Positions 1 through 10,146 of a stretch of DNA of 64,000 nucleotides are shown here, one piece after another (within the stretch, counting starts at the first letter, position 1; each line of letters opens with the position of its first letter). The notes beneath the pieces were generated by a model, which saw nothing but the letters and a program-made list of their open reading frames with translations, did not search any database and was not told the DNA's origin. The translations under genes were made by a program, and so were the position numbers. The stretch covers positions 1,178,001-1,242,000 of the forward strand of contig NZ_RQET01000004.1 of assembly GCF_004769195.1 (NCBI RefSeq), written 5' to 3'. This DNA is from Leptospira fletcheri (lineage in GTDB: Bacteria > Spirochaetota > Leptospiria > Leptospirales > Leptospiraceae).

Positions 1-11
1 TTTGCGGGTTA

Positions 12-800
12 TCAGAATCCTTTGAAGATAGGCTTTCTCTTTTCCTCGATGGATTTGATCGTTTCCCGAAAATCTTTGGAAAGAAAATTGCGAGCTTGCG
101 ATTCCGCTTCCAAACGTAAGGCTGCGTTTAGGGCTTCCCGATTGTAAGTGTTCCTCTTGAGTTCCGAAAGCGCCAAGGGAGCGCTTTCGCTGAGAGAAAT
201 CGCGATTTCGGTAGCCCGTTTTAGCACTTCCTCTTTCGGAACGGAATCGTAACAGATTCCGGCCTTGAAGCATTCAGTGCCGTTCAGAGATTCCGCTAAA
301 AAGAGAAGCCTGTTGGACAGAGAAGTTCCGAAAAGTTCACGGACCAGATAACTTGATCCCATGCCGGGATGGATACCCAATTTCACGAAATTGAATTGGT
401 ATTTTCCTTCGTTTGCAAAGACACGTATGTCGCAAGCGAACGTGATGGAAAGTCCGGCTCCTACTGCATGGCCGTTGGCCGCGCAAATGACTGGGACTTC
501 CAGATCGCGTACGGAGAGGAAAAGATTATAAAATTCGAACATTTCCCGCTTATTCGTTTCGAAGTCCTTGGCGGCAAAGGACTTCAGGAGCTCGAAATTT
601 CCACCGGCGGAAAAGATGTCGTTCTTGCCGGTAATAACGACGACGCGAGGAGAACTTTTTTTTAGACGATCTATATGGGCCTTGAATTCGAGGCCCATAT
701 CCGTAGTCATCGAATTCTTAGTCTCGGGATTGTTCAGGTAGAGGATCTCTATCCTGGAATCGCGGGACAATTCGACTGTTTCGGCATCTACCAACGCCAT
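12..800 (-). CDS. Crotonase-fold (enoyl-CoA hydratase/isomerase-like) protein
   Basis: A 262-aa crotonase-family protein, likely cytoplasmic and acting on an acyl-CoA. The family is shown by the oxyanion-hole segment [10 protein letters not shown] (about residues 63-72), the [18 protein letters not shown] block (109-126) and the basic C-terminus. I chose the ATG at 800 because its A overlaps the TGA of the upstream gene (ATGA) and the homologous region begins just after it; the frame is open further upstream, but that sequence lies inside the neighbour. The two glutamates used by true enoyl-CoA hydratases (in the GGGCE and PEILLG blocks of the rat enzyme) are replaced here by Ser119 and Val139. 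Hydratase activity is therefore doubtful, and an isomerase, thioesterase or other crotonase chemistry is as likely. Family confidence is high; the reaction is unknown. Confidence 0.9.
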   Translation of the reverse strand: MALVDAETVELSRDSRIEILYLNNPETKNSMTTDMGLEFKAHIDRLKKSSPRVVVITGKNDIFSAGGNFELLKSFAAKDFETNKREMFEFYNLFLSVRDLEVPVICAANGHAVGAGLSITFACDIRVFANEGKYQFNFVKLGIHPGMGSSYLVRELFGTSLSNRLLFLAESLNGTECFKAGICYDSVPKEEVLKRATEIAISLSESAPLALSELKRNTYNREALNAALRLEAESQARNFLSKDFRETIKSIEEKRKPIFKGF

Positions 801-1327
801 CAGACGGCTTCTCGTTTTAGTTCGAAGCTTTCGTACCAAATTCTGTCGGAGATGGCCAAAGGTTTTTCTCCCAATCCCATCTGCTCGAAATAATCCAGAA
901 GAATCTCCAAGTGAACGCTCTCTTCGTCTTCCAACGTCCAAAAGCTGGAATCGACGGATCTAGAAATGATGGCTTGGCCGCGGACGGAATCCGTAAAGTA
1001 ATCCGGTTTGCCGGAAAAAATCAGGTGCGCGGAAATCAGATCGAAGCGGATCGTATCTACGATTTTAGAGAAGTCGGAGTCAGATTTATCAAAGAAACGT
1101 GATGCCACTTCCGTCTGAAAATAATCTCCCCAGCTCAGAATATCCGGTTCCACGCCCGTTCTTTCCTTGATTTCCGCGAGCTTTTCGGGTTCGAGGAAAG
1201 GCTTGTGGGCGAATTTATCCACCAATTCTTTCAGCGAAATCAAAGCGAGAATTTTGGCCGCCGAAAGTTTGCCTTGGCGCATCATATCGAAGAGTTCGGG
1301 ATTGAGTTCGGACTTATTCTGTTCCAT
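800..1327 (-). CDS. Conserved hypothetical protein, coupled to crotonase gene
   Basis: A 175-aa soluble, acidic protein I do not recognise. It has no signal peptide or membrane segment and appears largely helical. Its stop codon overlaps the start of the crotonase-like gene by ATGA, so the two are almost certainly translationally coupled and co-transcribed, with this gene first. A role linked to the acyl-CoA enzyme is inferred only from that coupling. The next gene upstream is divergent, leaving about 185 bases for two opposing promoters. Confidence 0.8.
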   Translation of the reverse strand: MEQNKSELNPELFDMMRQGKLSAAKILALISLKELVDKFAHKPFLEPEKLAEIKERTGVEPDILSWGDYFQTEVASRFFDKSDSDFSKIVDTIRFDLISAHLIFSGKPDYFTDSVRGQAIISRSVDSSFWTLEDEESVHLEILLDYFEQMGLGEKPLAISDRIWYESFELKREAV

Positions 1328-1512
1328 GCTATTTCTTTCGGCAGGAGTTTCGAAAACCTATTGAACAATTTCCTTCCAGTATTTTTGCGAATATGTCCCA
1401 TAATTTTTTCCGTAAAAAGAAGGGATCGGAAAAGAAACAAAACTCTTCGGCTGGATTCGGCTTTTGCAAAAGTCGAAAATGTTAGATAGGGTCGTTTTCT
1501 TTTTTCGGTTTT

Positions 1513-2790
1513 ATGGCAGTCGGCAGGTCGGATAGTCTACAGGAGTTAATCACGATTCTCGAAACGATGTTCGGAGAAACGATCATCGGGTCGGATATCA
1601 ACCTCGTAAAACACCTGTTTTACAGTTTAAAGGCGGATCAGAGGGAATTTCCTTTCGACTATGAAGGAGAAAAACTCAGCGCGGTCGTAGAAGAGATCTC
1701 CGAAGATACCCTAATCCTCTTGGTGCCGTACGTCCAGTCCAAGGGAATTCTTCGGGCAAAAATTAGTTTCGAAATATTGAATATACTTTATCAGTTCGAA
1801 GTCGTGATCCTACAGTTTTGGGAGGACCACGTACGTATCAAGATCCCTGCGGAGCTTCAGGCCGCGGCGTTCCGAAAGAATCTTAGGGTCGCCGTCGACG
1901 ACCTGTTTATGAATTACGTCATTCTATACCGTTCTTTGAGCGGAGGTGAAAGGGAACTCGGAAAGAACCTTTATGTGGAGCAAAGGTTCTTCCATTTAAT
2001 GAAAGAGATCAAGAAAGATAATCCGAGCTTGAAGTTGATCAATCTTATGGCGACGGATTATATCATGACCGTGTCGCGGGATTATGAGATCGTCTTTTAC
2101 GGATCCGGTCGGGACGGCGGTTTTATCGGCAGGTTTATGAAAGAGCATAACTGTACGGTTTATATTCCGGATTGCTCCTTGATCATGAACTATATAGGGG
2201 AGGAGAAGGAGGAGTCGCTCGAAAATTTCCGCGAGGCGTATCTTGGAATGGTTCAGGCCCAGGGCCAGGCAAAGGCCGACGCTTTTTTCCGGGATATGCA
2301 GAAAGACGAAGTGAGGAATTTCATGATTTCGTACGTGGCGACACCTGTGCGTTTATTCAACGACGTTATCGGGCATATTCGGGTGTATTCCACCGCTATG
2401 GATAAGTTTTCCATAGCAAGACAGCAGGCTCTTTACATCCAGGAATTGGGTGAGATTCTGACGTATGCGTTCACTAAGGTGTATATACGTCAGGAAAACT
2501 ACAAGATGGCGAAGGCGGCTACGAAAATACTGGATATCAGTATGAACGGTCTTCTGTTCGAGATAGAGGAGAAGAGGACGTTCGAATATTTAAAAAAGCA
2601 TAATATCATAAAAATGTTCGTACCGATTGCGGAAAGGGATTTGATTCTACGCGGAGAGGTGGTCCGATTTAGGGAGATATCCGAGGGTAGGTATCATCTC
2701 GGGGTGAATTTTTTCGATTCGAATCCGGACGATATGGTCTTTTTGCAAGATTATATTTTCAGCAAGAAATTGAAAATTTTGTCGGAATAG
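1513..2790 (+). CDS. PilZ-like / DUF1577-type protein
   Basis: A 425-aa cytoplasmic protein of the type commonly seen in Leptospira (DUF1577-like). The N-terminal half has repeated beta-rich segments of the YcgR-N kind. The C-terminal about 90 residues look like a PilZ fold: a basic [18 protein letters not shown] stretch (about 337-354), then a beta-barrel ending in [11 protein letters not shown]. That resembles the PilZ pattern in which an Arg-rich stretch precedes a D/N-x-S-x-x-G motif, here DISMNG. c-di-GMP binding is therefore plausible but the basic motif is not canonical. No clear Shine-Dalgarno precedes the ATG. The IS1595-type element begins directly after the stop codon, so its insertion may have removed the native terminator. 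Confidence 0.85.
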   Translation: MAVGRSDSLQELITILETMFGETIIGSDINLVKHLFYSLKADQREFPFDYEGEKLSAVVEEISEDTLILLVPYVQSKGILRAKISFEILNILYQFEVVILQFWEDHVRIKIPAELQAAAFRKNLRVAVDDLFMNYVILYRSLSGGERELGKNLYVEQRFFHLMKEIKKDNPSLKLINLMATDYIMTVSRDYEIVFYGSGRDGGFIGRFMKEHNCTVYIPDCSLIMNYIGEEKEESLENFREAYLGMVQAQGQAKADAFFRDMQKDEVRNFMISYVATPVRLFNDVIGHIRVYSTAMDKFSIARQQALYIQELGEILTYAFTKVYIRQENYKMAKAATKILDISMNGLLFEIEEKRTFEYLKKHNIIKMFVPIAERDLILRGEVVRFREISEGRYHLGVNFFDSNPDDMVFLQDYIFSKKLKILSE

Positions 2791-4120
2791 AAATCCCTTC
2801 CCCCGAATCCCAACCGATCGCCCTACGGTAGCTCCCGATCGGGGGGAGAAGAGATCCCTACTCCGACAAGAATCTTCACCTTCACCAACCGAATCCACCA
2901 ACGTATCTAATCCGAATACGTGAGTGTTCTTAAGAAAAGCGAACTCATCCAAATATAACTGTGAATACTTGGGTCTGATATATCCGTAAGAAGAGAATGC
3001 TGTTTTTAAAAGCCTGTGATTTCCTTCCGCGACTTGGTTGTGGACTCCATTCTTGCTCCATCGATTTCTTGCCCACCGAAACCTGTTATCCTTGGAATGA
3101 GCAGAGTGGTTTACACTTCTATGGTTTCTATACACTCCCCAAAGCCAAGGGTAACCTTGATCGGTGAAAAGTGGAGTAGTTGTAGGCAAATGTTCTCTGA
3201 TGAGAGGTCCTAAGGTCTCCGCTTTTTGATTAGGAACAGAAGTAAAGAATACAGGACCATTTTTAATAGCGATTGTTTGGACTAAAGTCCCGATCTGCTT
3301 TCCCACCAAGTTTCTCTGAAAGGTAGATAGAAGAGGTTTGTCCTCTATGACTGTATCGTTTCCTTCCCTGACTCGCTCTTTCCCCAGCAGAGTATAATAC
3401 AGCAGTGTCTACGCATACGTAGGGGCGTTTTTCCATGATCTTGGTAATGTCTTTATTCTCATTGGGAGGTAAAAGGAAGTCTTTGAACTGGTGGCTTAGG
3501 GATTCGTAGGTAAGGGACTTAAACTTAGGTAGTTGATCAGAACAAAATAACTGGAATCTTCTTTTTAATAGAGAAGCAGAATTAGTTCCGATTCTTAATT
3601 TTTTACTGATCTCGGTTGAGGTGATTACCTTGGGATATTGAAGAAGGGACTCGTAGAATACATATCCGAACATCCAAAGTGGTAGCTTACAATGGTGAAG
3701 GGGAGTGTAGGAGATTCGGGAAGTTAGGTATCTACATTTAGAGCAACGGATGAGTTCTGGATGAGTAGAGATTTCTTTTTCTAAGGGTTTATTTTTACAT
3801 TCCGGATTCGGACAGGTCTTAGGATAGAAGTCCTTTAGGATTTTCTTTGTAAGAGCTGTGAAGAATTGGGTGTTTAGGTTCGGAGGGTTATTTCTGAGAG
3901 TATGAGGATTCGGTTTATAAGAAGGATCTGATGGCTGGTTTTCTGAGGAGTTTTCTATAGTAGCGTGAGGTTGGATTCGGGGGAAGGGAAGGGCTCGGTT
4001 GGCATTCGAAGGGGGAGATATAGCGATTTCGGTCCAATTTGAGGGGATTGCGTAGGAATCGTTAGGCGGAATAGATTTAGAAAAAATAGTTGCAGGATAT
4101 TTAATGTTATTATTTATCAT
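2647..4120 (-). pseudogene. IS1595-type (ISXO2-like) transposase, frameshifted
   Basis: A transposase split between two frames. The upstream frame carries a zinc ribbon (CPNPEC and CSKC pairs), a helix-turn-helix-like stretch and the first catalytic Asp in [13 protein letters not shown]. The downstream frame carries [23 protein letters not shown] and the terminal YLDEFAFLKN, as in DDE transposases of the ISXO2 type. Reading passes from one frame to the other by a +1 shift at the GGGGAAAG run near 3395, best explained by one inserted G. I place the start at the ATG at 4120, which has AGAGGGA upstream; an ATG at 4144 is also possible. The conserved domain ends near 2926. The open frame runs on to 2647 inside the previous gene, so the true end and the inverted repeats of the element are not defined. 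Confidence 0.8.
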
Positions 4121-4144
4121 GGAAATCCCTCTGTAGTCGTTCAT

Positions 4145-4367
4145 TTCGGGAAATGGGGTTTAGTCGAGTAAAAAATTAGAAGATGGGGAATTTCCTTTCC
4201 GGTGTTGTCTTTTTTACGAGCGTTTACAGTTAATTTTGGGAAGAAATTTAGAGAAAATTAACAATTCACTAAAACGATCTGAGAATTTGTCCGTAGCCGT
4301 GTTTATAGTATAGCTACGTAGAAAAGTGTTTTTTGCATTGTTTTTCAAGATTTAAGGAAAGTGCTAC
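4145..4367 (+). promoter_or_regulatory. cas9 upstream region with likely promoter
   Basis: An AT-rich stretch of about 220 bases between the divergent transposase remnant and cas9. A possible promoter is TTGTCC followed 16 bases later by TATAGC, close to 4288-4315. A Shine-Dalgarno-like AAGGAAAG sits near 4354-4361, seven bases before the cas9 ATG. No operator palindrome stands out. Confidence 0.4.
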
Positions 4368-7300
4368 ATGATATTAAAATCACCTATTGCAATTGATTTA
4401 GGAGCTAAAAATACAGGAGTCGTTTACACGACTTACCCCCCGCATTCAAAACCTCAGGGAATTCATGGAGCTACCCTAATTTTAGATAACTTGAAATTAT
4501 CTCAGGTGGATAGGAGAGCGAAAAGACACCAAAGAAGAAATTATTCCCGAATGAGACTTGCTCGCAGGCTCGTTTATTTAATCGTCCGTTCTCATTATAA
4601 AGTTCCCGAAAACGATCTAACTCCAGAAGTAAAAGTCGAGCTACAATCGCTTCTGACTAGAAGGGGATATACTTTTCAGTCAGTCGTTACGGAATCGAAT
4701 GAACACGGACAGACTGCTTGGGCCGAGATAGAGGACTACTTTCCCAAGATGCAGATTCAGGACAAGTCTCTACCGATCCAAACTATCTTGGACTCTTTCT
4801 TCTCATCAGAAAATATAAGACTCGAATATCTAGAGCCTATTAAAGAGGCCGAAACAAAAGATGATAAAAATCATCTTAAAATGATTAGGGAGCAAAAGGA
4901 AGCTTTTGAAGCTGAACAAAATAACGGAGCAAGACATAGAATTCGATATTTTGAAGAGATTGAGGAAGACCTTCCAAGAAAGATAAAATTACTAGAATGT
5001 TTGAAAAAGAATAAAATTGATGAAAAGAGATTTTTAAATCTGATCCAAAACATCTCTAACCTACAAATCAAACCTCTCCGAGATTATTTTAACGATAAAA
5101 ATATGAAGGAAAAGGAAATATGGGATCCAAAGAAATTGCATAGCTCGATTGCTGGATGGATTCGTGTCTGGCATGCGGATTCGAAAGACGCTGAAAAAAG
5201 GAATATTGCAAAGAAATTGCTTTCTCTTCTAGAAAATGGAAGATTGAAAGCCATTCGAGGTAATTCAACTTATTCTACACTCAAGCATATCATAAATTTT
5301 CTAGAGGAAGTTGATCCCAAAGATACGATTCCACCGTATGAAGACCAAAACAATAGAAAACCTCCAAAATGCCAAAATTTGTGGTTAGACCCCGGTATTC
5401 TGGATAGGTATTTTCCGGGTTGGAGCGGTTCATTACAAAAACTTCTAGCAAAAGAAGAAGACAGTCCATTCGAGCAATTAGTTACGAAAGATTTTCAGAT
5501 CAACGAAACAACAGAGGAAGGAAAATCCCTTTTAACGCTAATCAAATTGTATAGCCGAGCCCATTCGGATAAAGAATTGGATGTTCGAGCCATTATACTT
5601 CAAAGGTTTTTGGATCGTTCGGCTAATCTAGATCCCTGGTCTATTCGTTTGCAGCGAAAAGCAAGCAAGGAAATCAAAATTACTGGATCTCTTACCAAGC
5701 AAGAGCTTAAAAAAGCCTCTGATGCGTATGAAAGAATGAAAGAGACTATAGGAGAGACGGATGCAAAGCAATTCTTGGATCTCTCCGGCCACTATTACCG
5801 GGAAGTAGAAGATATTAAGAAGGGAATGTGGTTCTCCCCAGATTCCGATAAAAAACATAAAGAAATCCCTAAGTCAATTGTTCATGAAGAGAATGATGAA
5901 GTATCACTTTTTTATAAGTGTGATACTAAGACCGGTTCGAAACAGAAGAACCTATCCAGCCTTGTGGGAAACGTCTTGAATGTCAGATTTTCGGCGGAAC
6001 TATTTCGATCTTTTCTTACGTTCTGGACGGAAAAATTCGATGGACGATCTTCCTTAAACTCATTAGCAAAATCGATAGAGGAGGCTCGGTTAAGCACAGA
6101 TGAATTTGGAGTGGAATACTCTATATTACTTAAAAAAATCGAGAAAGGAGAGATCGATCGGAAGAGCGACATCTTTAAGGCATATCAAAATACGACAAAA
6201 TCATCCGGAAGGTTGGAGCAAATTCTGAAAGAAGAATTAGGATTCCAAGCTATTTCCAAAAGTTACTTTGACAACCCCTTTAGTATTGCTCAACTCTATA
6301 ACATAATTTCTGTAGACCGATCAGGATTTTCAAAAGTTTGCAGGTCCTGCCAGGAAGAAAATCATTGGAGATCTACTTTAATCGATACAGATCGAGGCTT
6401 ACGGGCTTGGGCTTCCAAGCAGGTTTCTGACACTGGAAGACCATTCGATGGACAGATTGCAATGCTTCTGGACAGAATCGCTTTAGAAGTTGTAAGACTG
6501 AAGAAAGCCGAAATAGAACAATACCTTAAATCCAATCCATCAAAAATAGAATCAGTTGAGATTCCTCTTCTTATTGAGGAAAATTCGTTCAGTTTTCGCT
6601 ATGAGCTGGCCGAGCTAAAGAAACTTGCAAAAAAGAAAAGAGAGCAACTCGGAAAATCGGTCGAAGAGTTCGACAAAAGGTTGAATACTAAACAAGATCG
6701 AATCAAAGAAGCATCTCGGGAGATCTGTCCTTATACAGGCAAAAGAATTTCCAAGGGTGAAATAGATCATATTTTACCTCGTTCTCAAACCCAAAAGCAA
6801 TTCGGGACCGTTTTCAATGCAGAGGTAAATCTGATTTACGTTTCGCGAGAAGGAAACCAGGCCAAAGGTAAGCGAGATTATAGTCTCGATGATCTGGACG
6901 AAAAATACTTAAAGAAAATTTTTGGCACCAAAGATCTGACTTTCATTAAGAAAACTATATCGGAGACGGTCGATCGTTTAGTTTCAAGTAGGAAAAATTC
7001 AATACTTGTATTTGATCGATTATCTATGGAGGAGCAAGATTGTTTACGGCACGCTCTTTTCGAAAAGCCCTTGCGCCCAAAAGTATTTGAGCTTTTATCG
7101 GGCCAACTTAAGGCCAGGGTTAACGGGACCCAGTTATATTTAGCTAAAAAGATTCGAAATCTGCTTCGTAAAGATCAGGATCTTCCTAAAATCAAGTTTC
7201 CTCAGTTTTCCTTTTTCGAACCAAGGGGAATTGACTTGCCATATATGAGGAGAGAGCTTGCTCAAAAATTCCCAAATCTTGAGAAGCAAAACCCCCAACC

Positions 7301-8777
7301 TACGGGGAGCCATATTGTAGATGCGGCGATGGTGATGGCTTACGCGGTAGAGACAGACTCCGGAAGTTTATCCTATGGTTCTAAGAGCGGATCTGAAAGA
7401 TTTGATTCAGAGTTGTTGTCTAAGTATCTGCCTAATGACATTCGATTCTTACGAATTAAATCTAAGGAGAAAACTAATTCGAGGTATCCTCATAAGAAGC
7501 CACTTTTTAAAGACGGAGTTTTTGGAGAGAGATTTCTTCCGATTCTTGTTCTTGAGAACGGCTTGAGACTTGGTTACACTTTGGAGAATTCTTTAGAATT
7601 GTCACCTCAGGATTCAAAAAAATTTTTTGAGGTGCTCCGATCAGTCTTATTATTCAAAAGGAAACCAGTTTCACACGATTACCCTGCACTCTCCTCCTTT
7701 GCGAAGAAAGATAAAAGGAAATATATTGTTCTACCTGTCAACAAAGCGAAGGCGTTAGAGGTGGTTTCTCAAAAGGAACATAGCCTACTCGCATCCATAC
7801 TAAAAAGTATTTCATATACAGTATTTCGCACTCCTGTTGTTAGTTTCTTATTTGATCAGAAGAAAGAATTAATACCAAAGATTCGAGGAAAGAAAGTCGA
7901 TTGGGGAGAGAAGATAGAAAAAGAATTTAGAATTAAAATAGAGGTCAAGCTTGGTGACGTAAAAATTACCTCCGGTTTTATTCAATATCCAGGTAAATCA
8001 GAATGGGAAAAATTACTCTTGTCCGATTCATTAAGAGGGGCGATCAAAAACAAAAGCCTGACTTTAAAGTGGTTCGATAGCCGGGAAAACTTGTCCAAGT
8101 TGGATGGATTCTTCAAAGATACAAGTGAACCTAAGGCGAAGCATAAAAGAAGAAGCAATCATTATGCTCTTTCAGTCCCAAAATCGCCTTCCGGTAGGTT
8201 TAGGATCAGAAGAAATTCCTTTGACGATTATAAAATTTATCAATTATATTCTGTAGAAGGAAATGCATTTAACGCTTTTGAAATAAATACTGAAACTAAA
8301 GAAAATCCTATATTATTAGATGTGTATAAAAATTCAAATTCAGTTACGTATGCTGACAAAGATTATATTTATCCTACTTCAGGAGAGACTATCGCGTTTT
8401 CAGAGTATAGGGAGATTGTATTTAAGCCAGAAGAAAGGAAAAACTTATTATCGACCGGAATAATTAGTTTGCATATTGCGCCGGGGACTGCAGACCGTCG
8501 CTATATCCGAATCGTTATTAGTAAGGACTTTTTCTCCAAAATTTTCAAGGTAAAAGATTCATTCTGGGAACTTGCTTTAAATGAATCTATTCCTAAGGAA
8601 AATATTGAGAAATTATCTTTAATATTAGATAAAATTCCTTCAGAAAAACGTCCAGGAATGCCTCGATCAGACGCACCGAAACTTAATGTGACAAAGATAG
8701 CAGTGAACTCGGTAGAACTAAGCTATACTTCTCCAAGTTGGAAATCCTGGTTATCGTCCTATAATGACTCTATATAG
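4368..8777 (+). CDS. cas9: Type II-B CRISPR effector nuclease Cas9
   Basis: A 1469-aa Cas9 of the Francisella novicida (II-B, Csx12) type: an RNA-guided nuclease that cuts both DNA strands using crRNA and tracrRNA. Visible in order are RuvC-I IAIDLGAKNTG with Asp10, the Arg-rich bridge helix (49-70), a long REC region, RuvC-II PLLIEENSF with Glu737, the HNH centre EIDHILPRS with His801 plus Asn821/Asn830, and RuvC-III HIVDAAM with His982 and Asp985. About 480 residues of WED/PAM-interacting region follow. Signature II-B segments such as KPLRDYFNDK and NNRKPPKCQNL closely match FnCas9 as I remember it. All catalytic residues are present and the frame is unbroken, so it looks functional. It is about 160 residues shorter than FnCas9 (1629). 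It is the first gene of cas9-cas1-cas2-cas4. Confidence 0.97.
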   Translation: MILKSPIAIDLGAKNTGVVYTTYPPHSKPQGIHGATLILDNLKLSQVDRRAKRHQRRNYSRMRLARRLVYLIVRSHYKVPENDLTPEVKVELQSLLTRRGYTFQSVVTESNEHGQTAWAEIEDYFPKMQIQDKSLPIQTILDSFFSSENIRLEYLEPIKEAETKDDKNHLKMIREQKEAFEAEQNNGARHRIRYFEEIEEDLPRKIKLLECLKKNKIDEKRFLNLIQNISNLQIKPLRDYFNDKNMKEKEIWDPKKLHSSIAGWIRVWHADSKDAEKRNIAKKLLSLLENGRLKAIRGNSTYSTLKHIINFLEEVDPKDTIPPYEDQNNRKPPKCQNLWLDPGILDRYFPGWSGSLQKLLAKEEDSPFEQLVTKDFQINETTEEGKSLLTLIKLYSRAHSDKELDVRAIILQRFLDRSANLDPWSIRLQRKASKEIKITGSLTKQELKKASDAYERMKETIGETDAKQFLDLSGHYYREVEDIKKGMWFSPDSDKKHKEIPKSIVHEENDEVSLFYKCDTKTGSKQKNLSSLVGNVLNVRFSAELFRSFLTFWTEKFDGRSSLNSLAKSIEEARLSTDEFGVEYSILLKKIEKGEIDRKSDIFKAYQNTTKSSGRLEQILKEELGFQAISKSYFDNPFSIAQLYNIISVDRSGFSKVCRSCQEENHWRSTLIDTDRGLRAWASKQVSDTGRPFDGQIAMLLDRIALEVVRLKKAEIEQYLKSNPSKIESVEIPLLIEENSFSFRYELAELKKLAKKKREQLGKSVEEFDKRLNTKQDRIKEASREICPYTGKRISKGEIDHILPRSQTQKQFGTVFNAEVNLIYVSREGNQAKGKRDYSLDDLDEKYLKKIFGTKDLTFIKKTISETVDRLVSSRKNSILVFDRLSMEEQDCLRHALFEKPLRPKVFELLSGQLKARVNGTQLYLAKKIRNLLRKDQDLPKIKFPQFSFFEPRGIDLPYMRRELAQKFPNLEKQNPQPTGSHIVDAAMVMAYAVETDSGSLSYGSKSGSERFDSELLSKYLPNDIRFLRIKSKEKTNSRYPHKKPLFKDGVFGERFLPILVLENGLRLGYTLENSLELSPQDSKKFFEVLRSVLLFKRKPVSHDYPALSSFAKKDKRKYIVLPVNKAKALEVVSQKEHSLLASILKSISYTVFRTPVVSFLFDQKKELIPKIRGKKVDWGEKIEKEFRIKIEVKLGDVKITSGFIQYPGKSEWEKLLLSDSLRGAIKNKSLTLKWFDSRENLSKLDGFFKDTSEPKAKHKRRSNHYALSVPKSPSGRFRIRRNSFDDYKIYQLYSVEGNAFNAFEINTETKENPILLDVYKNSNSVTYADKDYIYPTSGETIAFSEYREIVFKPEERKNLLSTGIISLHIAPGTADRRYIRIVISKDFFSKIFKVKDSFWELALNESIPKENIEKLSLILDKIPSEKRPGMPRSDAPKLNVTKIAVNSVELSYTSPSWKSWLSSYNDSI

Positions 8778-8821
8778 CTCTAAAAAATATTCGTGATTTA
8801 AGATTTATAGCAGGAGTTCCG

Positions 8822-8839
8822 ATGTACCGCTTAACGTAA
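8822..8839 (+). promoter_or_regulatory. Five-codon leader ORF before cas1
   Basis: The only good Shine-Dalgarno upstream of cas1 (AGGAG near 8812) is placed for the ATG at 8822, not for the cas1 ATG at 8841. That ATG opens a frame encoding only MYRLT. Its TAA (8837-8839) ends one base before the cas1 start. The geometry suggests that ribosomes load at the short frame and reinitiate on cas1. This is seen in the sequence; the function is inferred. Confidence 0.4.
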
Positions 8840-8840
8840 C

Positions 8841-9833
8841 ATGGTTAAGCACATTGCAATACAATCGTACGGGTCCAGTATTTCCATAACTGGAGCAAGG
8901 CTCTTCGTATCTATAAAGGGCGAAGAGGGGGTCGAAATCCCATTAAATCGCTTGAAAAGTCTGAAATTATCGGGTAGGGGAGCGATTATAAGCTCGAATG
9001 CGATTTCCGAATGCGCAAAGCGAGGGATACCGATCTATATCTGTGATTGGAATGGGAGGTACATCTCCCAATTATCTGGATCTCATGAGCATGCCGTCGT
9101 TCAATTAAGAAAAAGGCAATTAGAATATGTAGATAGGCTTTCGAGTAGAGACCTCGCAAAGTTGATCCTTTATGGGAAGGTAAAAAATCAAAAAGCTGTA
9201 CTGCAATATTTCGCCAAGTACCAAAGGAAAAAGGGAGTTTCCGTCGACTGGTTAGAGTCAGCTCTTAATTCTTTGGATAGTATTGTTAAATCGATCCTTG
9301 CCTTTTCGGGAGAAATTGAGTGGCGTTCATCATTACTCGGTTTTGAGGGGAGCGCGGCATCTATTTATTGGAATGCCCTTAAGAATGACATTTATTTCGG
9401 AGATTCCTTTAAGGGAAGGGTTGGTAGAGGAGCAGGAGACTCGATTAACCAGGCTTTAAATCTTGGATATTCAATTTTGGAGACGTATATTTGGAATGCT
9501 ATTCATTTGGCCGGTCTTGAACCGTATGCTGGTGTAATCCATACCGATCGACCTGGAAAGCCAGCTTTGATTTTGGACCTAATGGAAGAGTATCGACCCT
9601 GGATGGTCGATCGAATCGTTCTCAGTTTAAAGAGCCATTTGCTTGGAACAGAAAGAATTTCGGAGGAAGCAAGGAAGCTTGTTATATCCGGAGTTCAAAA
9701 AGCTTTTGAAAGTATTCATCCTTATAGAGGAAAAAAATTGCACATAGAGGTTATACTCCAGAGGCAAGTTTATAGATTATGTGGAGTTTTTTATCAGAAA
9801 TCCTCGTATAAACCGATTCTATTCAAATGGTAA
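8841..9833 (+). CDS. cas1: CRISPR integrase Cas1
   Basis: A 330-aa Cas1, the integrase subunit that inserts new spacers together with Cas2. It has the N-terminal beta domain (to about residue 80) and a C-terminal helical catalytic domain. The metal ligands are in place: Glu169 in GFEGSAA, His234 in GVIHTDRPGK, and Asp246/Glu249 in LILDLMEEYRP. Length is normal for the family. It begins 63 bases after cas9 and lacks its own Shine-Dalgarno, lying directly behind a five-codon leader frame. Cas2 follows six bases after its stop. The presence of cas4 in the same run fits the II-B adaptation module, in which Cas4 helps choose PAM-flanked spacer precursors. Confidence 0.96.
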   Translation: MVKHIAIQSYGSSISITGARLFVSIKGEEGVEIPLNRLKSLKLSGRGAIISSNAISECAKRGIPIYICDWNGRYISQLSGSHEHAVVQLRKRQLEYVDRLSSRDLAKLILYGKVKNQKAVLQYFAKYQRKKGVSVDWLESALNSLDSIVKSILAFSGEIEWRSSLLGFEGSAASIYWNALKNDIYFGDSFKGRVGRGAGDSINQALNLGYSILETYIWNAIHLAGLEPYAGVIHTDRPGKPALILDLMEEYRPWMVDRIVLSLKSHLLGTERISEEARKLVISGVQKAFESIHPYRGKKLHIEVILQRQVYRLCGVFYQKSSYKPILFKW

Positions 9834-9839
9834 ATTTCG

Positions 9840-10145
9840 ATGAAAAATTTTATAGAGATCTTAGTATGCTACGATATCGAATCAAATAGGATTCGGAAAA
9901 AAGTCTCCGATATGCTGAAGGACTTCGGCTTAGTATCCATCCAAAAATCCGTATATTGGGGATGGGTCATTCCAGCCGAGAAGAAAGCGATTCTTCATAA
10001 TATTCATAATAAGTACGATTTGCAAATTTCAGACAGAGTACTCGTAATGGATGTGAATTTGGCATCAAATGCGAAATCTATTCTCATTGGATACTCGGAT
10101 ATCGAACTAAAGCGATTCGAAGATGATGTCCAGTTGGTCATTTAA
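9840..10145 (+). CDS. cas2: CRISPR adaptation protein Cas2
   Basis: A 101-aa Cas2, the structural partner of Cas1 in spacer integration. The ferredoxin-like fold begins with IEILVCYDIES, carrying the conserved Asp12 at the end of the first strand, and continues with the expected FGLVSIQKSVYWG second strand. Length is typical. It starts six bases after cas1 with no clear Shine-Dalgarno, so translation is probably coupled. The cas4 start lies either one base after its stop or 23 bases inside its 3' end. Confidence 0.95.
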   Translation: MKNFIEILVCYDIESNRIRKKVSDMLKDFGLVSIQKSVYWGWVIPAEKKAILHNIHNKYDLQISDRVLVMDVNLASNAKSILIGYSDIELKRFEDDVQLVI

Positions 10146-10146
10146 G

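Noticed and set aside
2647..2790. Extension of the transposase frame into the 3' end of the PilZ-like gene
   Set aside because: The conserved transposase sequence ends near 2926; the overlap is with a clear gene on the other strand.
4368..8777. Type II-C or IscB-like ancestry for the nuclease
   Set aside because: Length, II-B signature segments shared with FnCas9, the repeat ending and the tracrRNA tail fit II-B better.
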